A DNA stretch of 64,000 bases from Sphingomonas endophytica. GTDB taxonomy: Bacteria > Pseudomonadota > Alphaproteobacteria > Sphingomonadales > Sphingomonadaceae. This document shows positions 1-9,529 of this stretch, piece after piece. Position 1 is the stretch's first letter, and every line of letters begins with the position of its first letter. Under the pieces are notes generated by a model, which saw only the letters and a list, made by a program, of their open reading frames with translations, did not search any database and was not told where the DNA came from. Location of the stretch: the NCBI RefSeq assembly GCF_001476895.1, contig NZ_LDTB01000008.1, positions 1 to 64,000 of the forward strand, given 5' to 3'. The position numbers were made by a program, and so were the translations under genes.

Positions 1-27
1 GTGGCGTGAACTTTGTGAACTTCCGCG

Positions 28-741
28 TCAGCCGACCCGTTCGGGCAGCGCCCAGTCGATCGTTCCGCGCCCATGCTCGGCCAGGAAGGCATTGGCCTTG
101 CTGAAATGCCCGGAGCCGAACCAGCCGTTATATGCCGACAGCGGCGACGGGTGCGGCGCCTTGAGCACCAGATGCCGCCCGCCCTTCGCGACGTCCTTGA
201 CGAACCCGGCCTTTTTCTGCGCGTAGCTGCCCCAGAGCATGAACACGACCGGCTCGTCCTTTTCCGCCACCCGCCGCACGATCGCGTCGGTGAACCGCTC
301 CCACCCGCGTTCGCGGTGCGAGGCGGCGCGCCCGCTCGCCACCGTCAGCACGCTGTTGAGCAGCAGCACGCCCTGCCGCGCCCAGCTTTCCAGAAAGCCA
401 TGCGCCGGCGGCACGATCCCGCAATCGCTCGCCAGTTCCTTATAGATGTTGATCAGGCTTGGCGGCGGCTTCACCCCCGGCTTGACCGAGAAGCACAGCC
501 CATGCGCCTGCCCCGCCCCGTGATACGGGTCCTGCCCCAGGATCACGACCCGCACCTCGGGCAGCGGCGTCAGCTCCAGCGCGCGGAACCAGTCGGCGGA
601 CGGCGGGAAGACGGTCGTTCCGCCCTTCTTCTCCGCGACCAGAAAAGCCCGCAGTGCCGCCATATAGTCGCTGTCGAACTCGGTCCGCAGCGCGTCGCGC
701 CACGTCGGGTCCATGCGGATATCGGGGCGCGGATCGGCCAT
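28..741 (-). CDS. ung: Uracil-DNA glycosylase (family 1 UDG)
   Basis: This protein removes uracil from DNA as the first step of base excision repair in the cytoplasm. The 237-residue product has the usual family-1 length. The water-activating motif GQDPYH is at residues 69-74, with Asp71 as the catalytic residue, and the uracil-binding loop HPSPLS starts at His197. The Phe that stacks on uracil lies in the segment GLCFSV. It starts with ATG three bases after the stop of the upstream cyclophilin gene, so the two are probably cotranscribed. The stop lies 27 bases from the window edge, and those bases contain no gene I can identify. Assignment is firm from the motifs. Confidence 0.97.
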   Translation of the reverse strand: MADPRPDIRMDPTWRDALRTEFDSDYMAALRAFLVAEKKGGTTVFPPSADWFRALELTPLPEVRVVILGQDPYHGAGQAHGLCFSVKPGVKPPPSLINIYKELASDCGIVPPAHGFLESWARQGVLLLNSVLTVASGRAASHRERGWERFTDAIVRRVAEKDEPVVFMLWGSYAQKKAGFVKDVAKGGRHLVLKAPHPSPLSAYNGWFGSGHFSKANAFLAEHGRGTIDWALPERVG

Positions 742-744
742 CGC

Positions 745-1392
745 TCAGCCGTCCCGGCGATGTTCGAGCAGCCACGGGCGCGGGCGTCCGGTCGGCGCGG
801 CCTTGCCGTCCAGCCGGATCGCGCGGTCGACGCGGACCGGCTTCAGCAGCAGCGTGCCGTTCATCTGCTGCCCGGTCGGCGCGGCCAGGATGCGGCGGAC
901 CACCGCCTGCCCCGCCACGACGCGCCCGAACGCGGCATAGCCCGGGTCGCGCGGACTCCAGTCCATATATGGCGTCGGCCCGACCGTGATGAAGAAATTG
1001 CCGTTCGCCGACCCCGGCGGCCCCTTGCGCGCCATGGAGATCGTCATGTCGAGATGCCTGATCCCGGTCTTCTTCGTCGATTCATGCGGGATCATGTCCA
1101 GAAACCGCCGCGCATCGGTGCGGATCCCCGACTGGACGAACCCGAATTTGGGCGCCTGCTTGTTGCGCGCCGAGCGGTAGAAGCTCACCCCGTCGAACCG
1201 CCCGTCGTCGACATAGCGCAGGAAGTTATCGGTCGTGACCGGCGCGTGGCGGCGGTCCAGCGCCAGCACGATCGGCCCCGCCCCGGTCTCCAGCCGCACC
1301 CGCACCCACCCCGGCGTCGCCCGATCGGCGCGCTGCGCGGCGGCAGGGGCGGCAAGGGCGAGCAGAGAAAGCAGCGGAAGGAACAGGCGCAT
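745..1392 (-). CDS. Secreted peptidyl-prolyl cis-trans isomerase, cyclophilin type
   Basis: A periplasmic prolyl isomerase is predicted, assisting folding of exported proteins. The ATG at 1392 is chosen because it begins a clear signal peptide (MRLFLPLL... ending APAAAQ at about residue 20), whereas an upstream in-frame start would put 12 non-hydrophobic residues before it. The mature domain has the cyclophilin features: a segment FYRSARN with the catalytic-type Arg, FGFVQSG (equivalent to FMVQGGD), and GNFFITVG (equivalent to SQFFI). It is 215 residues long. It is followed after two bases by ung. The inserted segment between FYR and FVQSG is longer than in short bacterial cyclophilins, which may alter substrate range. 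Confidence 0.9.
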   Translation of the reverse strand: MRLFLPLLSLLALAAPAAAQRADRATPGWVRVRLETGAGPIVLALDRRHAPVTTDNFLRYVDDGRFDGVSFYRSARNKQAPKFGFVQSGIRTDARRFLDMIPHESTKKTGIRHLDMTISMARKGPPGSANGNFFITVGPTPYMDWSPRDPGYAAFGRVVAGQAVVRRILAAPTGQQMNGTLLLKPVRVDRAIRLDGKAAPTGRPRPWLLEHRRDG

Positions 1393-1434
1393 GGCGGCGG
1401 ATGTACGGGCCGCGATCCGGGATGGCAATTCAGC

Positions 1435-2145
1435 TCAGATGCCCAGCCATGTCAGCCCGCCGGGCAGATCCCGCGCGGCATAGTCGACCTGCAGCACCCG
1501 CCGACGACGCTTGCCGCTCGCCGCGGCCGAGGCATGCAAGATCGGCGTGGCGTAGCTCCATATGTCGCCCGCCGCCGCGAGACAGGTGGCGATGCCGCAG
1601 CGCGTCACCGTCTCCGCGACCGCATCCTCCGCGATCCGCCCCAGCAGGTGCGAACCCGCCGCGATCAGCAACGGCGCATTGTCCCCGGGTGTGTCGTCCA
1701 GATGGATGCGCAGCGTCACCATCGCTTCGGTGATCTCGAACGGCGGCTCGACATGCTGGATGCCCTGCTTGACCGACCAACGGCCGAAGCCGGGAACGTC
1801 GACGCGCTCTCGCACCGCGATCGTGCGGTCCTGATGCCACCCGAGCGACCGGTTGGCGGCCGGGTTCTTGTCGAACAGAACCGCCCGCACCGGTCGCGCG
1901 GCCGGGCCGAGACCACGTGCCGCTATCGCCCGGATCGGGCCGGTGGCGAGAAGCGGCGGGAGCGCGGCATGACCGTGAAGCCTGACGCCGGCACGGTCCT
2001 GCGGCATGTCATCCGCCAGCGCCCGAAGCGCGCCGAGCAACGGTGCGGCGGCGGCGCGATGATGGGTCGCCCCGTCGCGGGACCAGTCGAGGTCGGGACC
2101 GGTACAGCGCGGCGACATGGGTATGAAGCCCTTGATCAGCGGCAT
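1435..2145 (-). CDS. Phytanoyl-CoA dioxygenase (PhyH) family protein
   Basis: This looks like an Fe(II)/2-oxoglutarate dioxygenase of the PhyH family. The metal-binding HxD motif is seen as WHQDR at about residues 103-107, and a distal His lies in ILHAS, followed by a basic stretch (GKRRRR) that would carry the 2-oxoglutarate-binding Arg. The 236-residue length fits small PhyH proteins. Start choice is uncertain: ATG at 2145 is used here, and an in-frame GTG at 2160 also exists without a visible ribosome binding site. The substrate cannot be told from sequence. It lies between the cyclophilin gene and etfA but shares no obvious operon spacing with either. Confidence 0.8.
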   Translation of the reverse strand: MPLIKGFIPMSPRCTGPDLDWSRDGATHHRAAAAPLLGALRALADDMPQDRAGVRLHGHAALPPLLATGPIRAIAARGLGPAARPVRAVLFDKNPAANRSLGWHQDRTIAVRERVDVPGFGRWSVKQGIQHVEPPFEITEAMVTLRIHLDDTPGDNAPLLIAAGSHLLGRIAEDAVAETVTRCGIATCLAAAGDIWSYATPILHASAAASGKRRRRVLQVDYAARDLPGGLTWLGI

Positions 2146-2220
2146 CGTCTTCGCGGACACGACGCGGGGACGAGCCCCGCGTCGTCGGGCGCCGCCGCGC
2201 CGCCCGCCCGCCGTCCATCG

Positions 2221-3150
2221 TCAGAGCTTGCTCGTCAGCTCCGGCACCACCGTGAACAGGTCGCCGACCAGCCCGAGGTCCGCGACCTGGAAGATCGGCG
2301 CGTCCTCGTCCTTGTTGATCGCGATGATCGTCTTGCTGTCCTTCATCCCCGCCAGATGCTGGATCGCGCCGGATATGCCGACCGCGATATAGACTTCCGG
2401 CGCGACGATCTTGCCGGTCTGCCCGACCTGATAATCGTTGGGGACATAGCCGGCGTCGACCGCCGCGCGGCTGGCGCCGACGCCCGCGCCCAGCTTGTCG
2501 GCCAGCGGCTCGATCAGTTCGTGGAACTTCTCGCCCGACCCCAGCGCGCGCCCACCCGACACGATGATCTTCGCGCTGGTCAGCTCCGGCCGCGTCGACT
2601 CCGCGATCTCCTGATTGACGAAAGTCGCCAGCCCGGTGTCGCCGGTGGCCACCACCGCCTCGACCGTACCCGATCCGCCCTCGGCCGCAGCCTTCTCGAA
2701 GGCGGTGCCGCGCACGGTGATGACCTTCTTGGCGTCCGACGTCTGGACCGTCGCGATCGCATTGCCGGCATAGATCGGCCGAGTGAATGTGTCCGGCCCC
2801 TCGACCGACAGGATGTCGGAGATCTGCATCACGTCCAGCAGCGCGGCGACGCGCGGCGCGACCGCCTTGCCGGTGGTGGTGGCGGGCACGACGAACGCAT
2901 CGTGGTGGCCCATCAGCTCGACCACCAGCGGCGCGACATTCTCGGCCAGCTGATGCGCATAGGCCGCGTCATCCGCGACATGCACCTTGCCGACGCCCGC
3001 GATCTTCGCCGCCGCCTCGGCCACACCGCCGACGCTGTGTCCCGCGACCAGCAGATGCACCTCACCCAGCTTCGCCGCGGCGGTCACCGCCGACAGCGTC
3101 GCGTCCTTGACGGTCGTCCCGTCGTGTTCGACCCAAACCAGAGTCTTCAT
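2221..3150 (-). CDS. etfA: Electron transfer flavoprotein subunit alpha
   Basis: EtfA binds FAD and, with EtfB, carries electrons from acyl-CoA dehydrogenases to ETF-ubiquinone oxidoreductase at the membrane. The 309-residue product begins [11 protein letters not shown], typical of the family. The C-terminal FAD domain shows [12 protein letters not shown], the segment [11 protein letters not shown], and [20 protein letters not shown] with the GISGAIQH adenosine site. An ATG at 3156 (two residues longer) is equally possible because an AAGGAAGG ribosome site precedes both. It follows etfB after 117 bases, in the same direction. The ETF-QO gene is not in this window. Confidence 0.96.
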   Translation of the reverse strand: MKTLVWVEHDGTTVKDATLSAVTAAAKLGEVHLLVAGHSVGGVAEAAAKIAGVGKVHVADDAAYAHQLAENVAPLVVELMGHHDAFVVPATTTGKAVAPRVAALLDVMQISDILSVEGPDTFTRPIYAGNAIATVQTSDAKKVITVRGTAFEKAAAEGGSGTVEAVVATGDTGLATFVNQEIAESTRPELTSAKIIVSGGRALGSGEKFHELIEPLADKLGAGVGASRAAVDAGYVPNDYQVGQTGKIVAPEVYIAVGISGAIQHLAGMKDSKTIIAINKDEDAPIFQVADLGLVGDLFTVVPELTSKL

Positions 3151-3267
3151 GTTCATAGCCTTCCTTCGATCCGACGTCCGCTGGCGCCGAGCGGTATCAG
3201 GCGCGCGACGGACGTGGGTGCATGGGCTTCGACGCCGCTCAGCCCGAACGGAGCATGGGCGATCGCC

Positions 3268-4017
3268 CTACTTCGCGATCCCCATCGACTTCAGCTTGTC
3301 GACCAGCGCGTCGACATCGGCGACCTTGACGCCGGCCTGCCGCTTGGCGGGCTCGGCAACCTTGACCACCGTCAGGCGCGGGGTGACGTCGACGCCCAGG
3401 TCGGCGGCGGTCTTCGTCGCCAGCGGCTTCGACTTCGCCTTCATGATGTTGGGCAGCGAGGCATAGCGCGGCTCGTTGAGGCGCAGGTCCGTGGTGACGA
3501 TCGCCGGCAGCTTGAACGTGTCCGTCTCCAGCCCGCCATCGATCTCGCGCGTCACGGTGACGCTGTCGCCGCCCAGCTCGACCTTCGACGCGAACGTCCC
3601 CTGGCCCCAGCCGAGCAGCCCGGCCAGCATCTGCCCGGTCTGGTTGTTGTCGTCGTCGATCGCCTGCTTGCCGAGGATCACCAGCTGCGGCTGCTCCTCC
3701 GCGACGATCTTGGCGAGCAGCTTGGCCACGCCCAGCGGCTCGACCTTCGTCTCGGAGGTGACGAGGATCGCGCGATCGGCGCCCATCGCCAGCGCGGTGC
3801 GCAGCGTGTCCTGCGCCTTGGGCTCGCCGATCGAAACGACGACGATCTCGGTAACCGCGCCCTTCTCCTTCAGCCGGATCGCCTCTTCGACCGCGATCTC
3901 GTCGAACGGGTTCATGCTCATCTTGACGTTGGCCAGATCGACGCCCGACCCGTCCGCCTTCACGCGGGGCTTCACGTTATAGTCAAGCACGCGCTTGACC
4001 GGCACCAAGACCTTCAT
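3268..4017 (-). CDS. etfB: Electron transfer flavoprotein subunit beta
   Basis: EtfB is the AMP-binding subunit of the electron transfer flavoprotein heterodimer. The 249-residue product starts [16 protein letters not shown] and has the family signature region around residues 40-140 ([38 protein letters not shown]). The GKQAIDDD segment is the conserved beta-subunit motif, and a Leu/Lys-rich C-terminus [12 protein letters not shown] contacts partner dehydrogenases. A strong ribosome site, GGAAGGAG, lies about six bases upstream of the ATG. It precedes etfA in the same direction, giving the usual etfBA order. Confidence 0.97.
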   Translation of the reverse strand: MKVLVPVKRVLDYNVKPRVKADGSGVDLANVKMSMNPFDEIAVEEAIRLKEKGAVTEIVVVSIGEPKAQDTLRTALAMGADRAILVTSETKVEPLGVAKLLAKIVAEEQPQLVILGKQAIDDDNNQTGQMLAGLLGWGQGTFASKVELGGDSVTVTREIDGGLETDTFKLPAIVTTDLRLNEPRYASLPNIMKAKSKPLATKTAADLGVDVTPRLTVVKVAEPAKRQAGVKVADVDALVDKLKSMGIAK

Positions 4018-4139
4018 CGAGGCTCCTTCCGATCCTGTTCTTACCAGACCTTCTTGGGCGCAGACATGGCGGTTCCCCGCCGGTTTCGCAACCCGGGTAT
4101 GGTGCGCCGCAGCGACGTAGCGTCAGCCGCAACGCAAAC

Positions 4140-4166
4140 GGGCCGGAACGCTTTCGCGCCCGGCCC
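4140..4166 (-). terminator. Hairpin downstream of sucC
   Basis: A seven-base stem (GGGCCGG at 4140-4146 pairing with CCGGCCC at 4160-4166) sits 32-58 bases past the sucC stop on the minus strand. The following minus-strand bases are GTTTGCGTT, a weak T-rich tail. It also lies upstream of etfB, so it would separate the two transcription units. The tail is poor, so this is only a probable terminator. Confidence 0.5.
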
Positions 4167-4197
4167 GCATACCCGAATCATCGATTCGAAAAGACGG

Positions 4198-5397
4198 TCA
4201 GGCGACCTTCTTCACTTCGGCCACGATCTTCTGCGCGGCGTCGCCCAGGTCGTTGGCGGGGACGATGGCGAGGCCCGAGGTCGACAGGATTTCCTTGCCC
4301 TTGTCGACGTTCGTACCTTCCAGGCGGACGACCAGCGGCACCGAGAGATTCACTTCCTTCGCCGCGGCGACGATGCCCTCGGCGATGATGTCGCACTTCA
4401 TGATCCCGCCGAAGATGTTGACGAGGATGCCCTTCACCGCCGGATCGGCCAGGATGATCTTGAACGCCGCCGTCACCTTCTCCTTGCTGGCGCCACCGCC
4501 GACGTCGAGGAAGTTGGCGGGGAACATGCCGTTCAGCTTGATGATGTCCATCGTCGCCATGGCAAGACCGGCGCCGTTGACCATACAGCCGATGTCGCCG
4601 TCCAGCTTGATGTACGCCAGGTCGTACTTCGACGCTTCCAGCTCGGCGGCATCTTCCTCGGTCTCGTCGCGCAGCTCGGCGAGGTCCTTGTGACGGAACA
4701 TCGCATTGCCGTCGAAGCCGACCTTGGCGTCCAGCACCATCAGCTTGCCGTCGTCGGTGACGGCGAGCGGGTTGATCTCGATCTGCTCGGCATCGGTGCC
4801 CAGGAAGGCGTCGTACAGCTTCGCCGCGACGTTCGCCGCCTGCTTGGCCAGATCGCCGTTCAGCTGCAGCGCGCCCGCGACCGCGCGGCCGTGGTGCGGC
4901 TGGAAGCCGGTCGCCGGATCGACGTCGATCGAGTGGATCTTCTCGGGCGTGTCGTGCGCGACCGTCTCGATGTCCATGCCGCCCTCGGTCGAGGCGACGA
5001 ACGAGATGCGGCCCGACGCGCGATTGACGAGCACGGCGAGGTAGAATTCCTTGGCGATGTCGACGCCGTCGGTCACGTACAGGCGGTTGACCTGCTTGCC
5101 CGCCTCGCCGGTCTGGATCGTCACCAGCGTGTTGCCCAGCATCTCGGTCGCGGCGTGGCGCACCTCGTCCTCGGTCCTGGCCAGGCGGACGCCGCCCTTG
5201 CTGCCCTCGGGAAGCTCCTTGAACTTGCCCTTGCCGCGGCCGCCGGCGTGGATCTGCGCCTTGACGACGTACAGCGGCCCGGGCAGCTTCTTCGACACCT
5301 CGACCGCCTCTTCCACGCTCATCGCGGCATAGCCGGCCGGCACGGGGACGCCGAATTTCGCGAGCAGTTCCTTGGCCTGATATTCGTGGATGTTCAC
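4198..5397 (-). CDS. sucC: Succinate-CoA ligase (ADP-forming) subunit beta
   Basis: SucC is the nucleotide-binding subunit of succinyl-CoA synthetase in the TCA cycle. GTG at 5397 is chosen as the start because the protein then begins with the family-typical [15 protein letters not shown], a GGGAG ribosome site lies about six bases upstream, and the length becomes 399 residues, as usual for alphaproteobacteria. ATP-grasp features include [12 protein letters not shown] near residue 50 and [18 protein letters not shown] near residue 210. The CoA-ligase domain has [15 protein letters not shown] and [11 protein letters not shown]. SucD is not next to it: the downstream genes are etfB and etfA, so the usual sucCD pair is split here. 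Confidence 0.97.
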   Translation of the reverse strand: MNIHEYQAKELLAKFGVPVPAGYAAMSVEEAVEVSKKLPGPLYVVKAQIHAGGRGKGKFKELPEGSKGGVRLARTEDEVRHAATEMLGNTLVTIQTGEAGKQVNRLYVTDGVDIAKEFYLAVLVNRASGRISFVASTEGGMDIETVAHDTPEKIHSIDVDPATGFQPHHGRAVAGALQLNGDLAKQAANVAAKLYDAFLGTDAEQIEINPLAVTDDGKLMVLDAKVGFDGNAMFRHKDLAELRDETEEDAAELEASKYDLAYIKLDGDIGCMVNGAGLAMATMDIIKLNGMFPANFLDVGGGASKEKVTAAFKIILADPAVKGILVNIFGGIMKCDIIAEGIVAAAKEVNLSVPLVVRLEGTNVDKGKEILSTSGLAIVPANDLGDAAQKIVAEVKKVA

Positions 5398-5534
5398 GGG
5401 GCTCTCCCAGGTGCAGCGATAAAATCGCGGCAGCCTAAAGCACAGCATGGCGGGCGAATCCACCCTTTATCGTCCCGCAGTTGCGATGCAATTGCAATAG
5501 AGGGTATTGGTTGCTCTTTCGTTCCGGCTGGGTC

Positions 5535-8255
5535 ATGCCGGATCCCGTGACGTCGCTCCCGCATCCCGCGCTTCATGCCAGCCATTCCGGCATCTGGGTC
5601 GCACACCAAGGGGAGACGCGCGCCGTATCGCGCGGAGAGGCGATCCGGCTGGCTGCGGACACCCCGGTGATCCTGCTCAACGCGCCGCTGGTGGGGCAGC
5701 GGCTGGGCTATGCCGACCTGTCGGGGCTGGACGTGCTGGAACTGTTCGCCTTCCTCCATCCGGCCCGCTTCATGGTGCCGACGCCGAAGGGGGTGGCGGA
5801 TGCCGCCGGGCTCGCCGCACCGGCGTGCGACGACGAGGTCGCCGCCTTCCTGCGCGACGCCGCCGAACGGATGCTGGCGGTGACGCAAGGCGACTGGCCG
5901 GAGCGCGAAGGGGCCTGGACGGCGGCGCAGTCGCTGACCCGCGCGCGCTGGGCATGGGCGCCGGTCGTCGCCCCGCGCATCGGCAAGCCGCAGCAGAACG
6001 AGCGCTGGCTCTTCTCGCGCCTCCCCGAATGGGAGGAAACCGCCCCCCGCCCCGCCCCGCGAAGCGTCGCGCTCGACGATCGCGCGGTGCTCGACCGGCT
6101 CGATCGCCTTACTGGGCAGGGGGCGGAGGCGCGCGCCGGGCAACGTGCCTATGCCGCCGCCGCCAGCGCCGCCTTCGCCCCGCGCGTCGCGCGGGAAACG
6201 CCCAATCTGGTACTGGCGGAGGCGGGGACCGGGATCGGCAAGACGCTCGGCTATCTCGCCCCCGCCAGCCTCTGGGCCGAACAGGCGGGTGGCGCGGTAT
6301 GGGTGTCGACCTATACCAAGGCGCTGCAACGCCAGCTGGGGCATGAGACGCGCCGGCTCCACCCCGATCGCGCGCTGCGCAAGGCGAAGGTGGTGACGCG
6401 CAAGGGGCGCGAGAACTACCTCTGCCTGCTCAATCTGGAGGATGCGTTGCAGGGCGGATTCGCCGGGCGTGCGGCGATCCTCGCGCATCTGGTTGCGCGC
6501 TGGGCGGCCTATACCGACGATGGCGATATGGTCGGCGGCGACCTGCCCGGCTGGCTGGTGGCGCTGTTCCGCCGCAACGGCTCGGCGGCGCTGACCGACC
6601 GGCGCGGCGAATGCGTCTATGCCGGCTGCCCGCACTATCGGAAATGCTTCATCGAGCGCGCGGCGCGCGCGTCGGCGGAGGCCGATCTGGTCATCGCCAA
6701 CCATGCTTTGGTGATGGTCAATGCCGCGCGGGGTCGCGAACTCGCGACCCGTCCGACCCGCTACGTCTTCGACGAGGGGCACCATCTGTTCGACGCCGCC
6801 GATGCGATGTTCGGCACCGCGCTGACCGGCAGCGAGACGATCGAGCTGCGCCGCTGGATCGTCGGGCCGGAAGGGACGTCGCGCGGGCGGCGGCGGGGCC
6901 TGCAGGCGCGGCTGTCGGACGTCGCCAGCTATGACGAACAGGGCGGGCGGGCGGTCGCCGATATCGTGACGGCGGCGCAGGCGCTCGCCTCCGACGGCTG
7001 GCTGGCGCGCGTCGCCGAGGGGCAGCCGTTCGGCGCGATCGAGGCATTGCTGGGCGCGGTGCGCGGCCTCGCCTATGCCCGCGCCGAGGAACAGGGGGCG
7101 GACGCCGGCTACGGGCTGGAAACCGAACTGGCCGAGCCGTCGCCCGAATTGATCGAGGCCGCCGCCCCCGCCGCACACGCACTCGACGCGCTGGTCCGCC
7201 CGATGGTGGCGCTCGGCAAGCGGCTGGAGGCGGTGCTGGCGGAGGGGCCGGACTGGCTCGACGGCCCGGCCCGCGCGCGGGTCGAGGGCGCGATCGCGTC
7301 GCTCGGCTGGCGGGCGGAAACGGTGGCGGCGTGGCTGGCGCTGCTCGCCCGCGTCGGGGGCCCGGCCGACCCGCGCTTCGTCGACTGGCTGGCGGTCGAT
7401 CGCGTCGAGGGGCGCGAATATGACATCGGCCTCCATCGCCGCTGGCTCGACCCGACGCTGCCGTTTGCGGAGACGGTGCTGAAGGGCGCACACGGCGCGC
7501 TCGTCACCTCCGCGACGCTGACCGCCGGGGGCGACTGGGACACTGCCGAGGCGCGGATCGGCGCACCGCACCTGCCGCGCGCACCGGGCCGCTTCCAGGT
7601 CGAAAGCCCGTTCGACTATGCCGGCCGTGCCGAGGTGGTGATCGTCACCGACGTGAAGCGCGGCGACATCCCCGCGCTCGCCAATGCCTATGCCCGGCTG
7701 GTCGAGGCGAGCGCGGGCGGCGCGCTCGGCCTGTTCACGGCAATTCGCCGATTGCGCGCGGTCCATGCGCGGGTCGCCGACCGGCTGGCGCGCGCCGGCC
7801 TGCCGCTCCACGCGCAGCATGTCGATCCGGTCGACACCGGCACGCTGGTCGACATCTTCCGCGACGATTCCCACGCCAGCCTGTTCGGCACCGATGCGCT
7901 GCGCGACGGGGTCGACGTGCCCGGCCATTCGCTGCGGCTGGTGGTGATGGAGGGCGTGCCGTGGCCCAAGCCGACCGTGCTGCATGCCGCGCGACGACTG
8001 GCGGGGGGCGGCAGCGCCTATGACGACCGCATCGTTCGCGCGCGGCTGGCGCAGGCGTTCGGGCGGCTGATCCGGCGCGAAAGCGATACCGGGCTGTTCG
8101 TCCTGTTGTCCGCCGCGATGCCGTCGCGGCTGCTCGACGCCTTTCCGCCCGGCGTACCGATCGCCCGCGTACCGCTCGACGAGGCGGTCGAAAGAGTGCG
8201 GCGGCGGCTTTCCTCGGGCACCAACATCGGGCATGACGCGCCCCTCGACGCCTGA
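5535..8255 (+). CDS. ATP-dependent DNA helicase, DinG/XPD-like
   Basis: This is a superfamily 2 helicase of the Rad3/XPD/DinG group, likely unwinding damaged or structured DNA in a 5'-3' direction. ATG at 5535 (906 residues) is preferred over a start 18 codons upstream because MPDPVTSLPHPALH resembles sphingomonad homologues. Walker A is AEAGTGIGKT at about residues 228-237, and the Walker B box is DEGHH at about 413. Four cysteines lie between them (ENYLC, then ECVYAGCPHYRKC), spaced as the XPD iron-sulfur cluster. The C-terminal helicase part has LVTSATL and an Arg-finger-like QAFGRLIRR. A 200-residue N-terminal region before Walker A is unassigned. It is divergent from sucC. Confidence 0.88.
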   Translation: MPDPVTSLPHPALHASHSGIWVAHQGETRAVSRGEAIRLAADTPVILLNAPLVGQRLGYADLSGLDVLELFAFLHPARFMVPTPKGVADAAGLAAPACDDEVAAFLRDAAERMLAVTQGDWPEREGAWTAAQSLTRARWAWAPVVAPRIGKPQQNERWLFSRLPEWEETAPRPAPRSVALDDRAVLDRLDRLTGQGAEARAGQRAYAAAASAAFAPRVARETPNLVLAEAGTGIGKTLGYLAPASLWAEQAGGAVWVSTYTKALQRQLGHETRRLHPDRALRKAKVVTRKGRENYLCLLNLEDALQGGFAGRAAILAHLVARWAAYTDDGDMVGGDLPGWLVALFRRNGSAALTDRRGECVYAGCPHYRKCFIERAARASAEADLVIANHALVMVNAARGRELATRPTRYVFDEGHHLFDAADAMFGTALTGSETIELRRWIVGPEGTSRGRRRGLQARLSDVASYDEQGGRAVADIVTAAQALASDGWLARVAEGQPFGAIEALLGAVRGLAYARAEEQGADAGYGLETELAEPSPELIEAAAPAAHALDALVRPMVALGKRLEAVLAEGPDWLDGPARARVEGAIASLGWRAETVAAWLALLARVGGPADPRFVDWLAVDRVEGREYDIGLHRRWLDPTLPFAETVLKGAHGALVTSATLTAGGDWDTAEARIGAPHLPRAPGRFQVESPFDYAGRAEVVIVTDVKRGDIPALANAYARLVEASAGGALGLFTAIRRLRAVHARVADRLARAGLPLHAQHVDPVDTGTLVDIFRDDSHASLFGTDALRDGVDVPGHSLRLVVMEGVPWPKPTVLHAARRLAGGGSAYDDRIVRARLAQAFGRLIRRESDTGLFVLLSAAMPSRLLDAFPPGVPIARVPLDEAVERVRRRLSSGTNIGHDAPLDA

Positions 8256-8271
8256 CGGAGATGTTCGCCCC

Positions 8272-8811
8272 GTGAAGACGCTGACGCTGCTGCGCCATGC
8301 CAAGTCGGGCTGGGACGATCCGGTGGCGCGCGATTTCGATCGGCCGCTGAATCCCAAGGGGCGCCGTGCGGCGCTGGCGATGGGGCGGCACCTGCGCGAT
8401 CTGGGACTCGGCTTCGACCGCGTGCTCGCCTCGCCGGCCGTCCGCGTCACCGAAACGGTCGCGGAGGTCGAGAAGGGGCTGGGCCGCGCCCTGTCTCCCG
8501 CATGGGACCGGCGGCTCTACCTCGCCTCGGCGGCGACGCTGCTGGACGCGGTGCACGAGGCGTCGCCCGACGCGGCGTCGCTGCTGCTGGTCGGCCACAA
8601 TCCGGGGCTCGAGGAACTGGCGATGCTGCTGGTGCCCGACACCGCCGGCGGGCTGCGCGACGCGGTCGAGGAGAAATACCCGACCGCCACGCTCGCCGAG
8701 ATCACCTTCGAGATCGACGACTGGTCCGCCGTCGCGGCAGGACAGGGAGTGCTGACCCGCTTCGTGCGCCCGCGCGACGTGGATCCGGCACTCGGACCGG
8801 ACGCCAGCTGA
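8272..8811 (+). CDS. SixA-family phosphohistidine phosphatase (histidine phosphatase superfamily)
   Basis: A small cytoplasmic phosphatase of the histidine phosphatase superfamily is predicted. The nucleophile motif LLRHAKSGW sits at residues 6-14 with His9 as nucleophile, and the second catalytic His is in VGHNPGLEELA near residue 110. SixA-type proteins lack the larger cap domain, which fits the 179 residues here. GTG at 8272 is chosen because it puts the RHA motif at the N-terminus and follows a GGAG 11 bases upstream. A longer in-frame ATG at 8233 would overlap the helicase gene. In Escherichia coli SixA acts on phosphocarriers such as NPr; a PTS-like ptsN gene occurs at 46173 in this window, but any link is inference. 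Confidence 0.85.
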   Translation: MKTLTLLRHAKSGWDDPVARDFDRPLNPKGRRAALAMGRHLRDLGLGFDRVLASPAVRVTETVAEVEKGLGRALSPAWDRRLYLASAATLLDAVHEASPDAASLLLVGHNPGLEELAMLLVPDTAGGLRDAVEEKYPTATLAEITFEIDDWSAVAAGQGVLTRFVRPRDVDPALGPDAS

Positions 8812-8863
8812 TCCCCGGATCCTCTGCCCGCCGGCCGGCTCGCCCTGGAGCCGAAATCTCCGG

Positions 8864-9529
8864 CTATCGCTCGCCGCAGCGCACGACGGCGGTCTTCGGC
8901 GCCCGCACCGTACATCGCGCCCGTCCCGCCACCGCGACCTGCGCGTCCGGCCCCGCCGTCACCTGCGCACTGTCCCGCGCGGCGGCACGAACGATGATGT
9001 CCCCCGCCGCCTGAACCGCCAGCCGATCCGTGGCGACCCGCGCCAGGTCGATCGTCCCCGGCCCCTGCCCCGTCACCCGCGCGTCGCGCGCACTGCCGCC
9101 GGCCGCCGCGATCTCCCCCTCGCCGACCAGCGCCACCGACAGGGTGTCCGCCTCGATCCGGCCGACCGAGAGCGTTCCCGCCCCGACCATCGACGCCGTG
9201 ACGCGGCTGCCGCGCATCGCGTCCACCGCCACCGTCGCCGCCGAGGTCACCGCCACCGAATCGACGCGCGGCGTCCTGATCACCACCTCGCCTGCCACCA
9301 CCTGCCGCGCGCGGAGCGTCAGGGTCGTGCCATCGACTCGCACGTCGATCGCCTCCAGCGCAGCGCGATCCGCCGCCGTCGCGCTGACGCCGGTCCCGCC
9401 GCCGGTCACGATCCGCACCGCGACCGGCGCCTCCACCCGCACGCGCTCGATGCTGCCGACCGGCCAGCGCCGCTCCGCCGCCTCGCCCGGCGCGGCGAGC
9501 GATGCGAGAAGCGCGATCAGCCCCCGCAC
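8864..9529 (-). CDS. GIN-domain (DUF2807-like) secreted protein
   Basis: A secreted beta-helix-like protein is predicted. The GTG at 9529 begins a hydrophobic leader (RGLIALLASLAAPGEA) with likely cleavage after GEAA. The rest is a right-handed repetitive pattern of alternating short strands and glycines (VTASMVGAGTLSVGRIEADTLSVALVGEGE), characteristic of the head-GIN/DUF2807 fold. Two C-terminal cysteines (ARCTVRAP, VVRCGER) may form a disulfide, and the same pair is seen in the neighbour. The start overlaps the stop of the upstream GIN gene by 13 bases. Function is unknown. It appears to be a diverged tandem copy. Confidence 0.75.
   Translation of the reverse strand: MRGLIALLASLAAPGEAAERRWPVGSIERVRVEAPVAVRIVTGGGTGVSATAADRAALEAIDVRVDGTTLTLRARQVVAGEVVIRTPRVDSVAVTSAATVAVDAMRGSRVTASMVGAGTLSVGRIEADTLSVALVGEGEIAAAGGSARDARVTGQGPGTIDLARVATDRLAVQAAGDIIVRAAARDSAQVTAGPDAQVAVAGRARCTVRAPKTAVVRCGER

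Noticed and set aside
1-27. End of an upstream gene
   Set aside because: The 27 bases are too short to support any assignment.
73-5550. A plus-strand open frame of 1825 codons antisense to ung through sucC
   Set aside because: It is rich in Arg, His, Asp and Gln with no domain and runs opposite to six well-supported genes. Such frames arise from the strong third-position GC bias.
5394-8450. Minus-strand frame of 1018 codons opposite the helicase
   Set aside because: It is a mirror of the DinG-like coding sequence with low-complexity composition and no domain.
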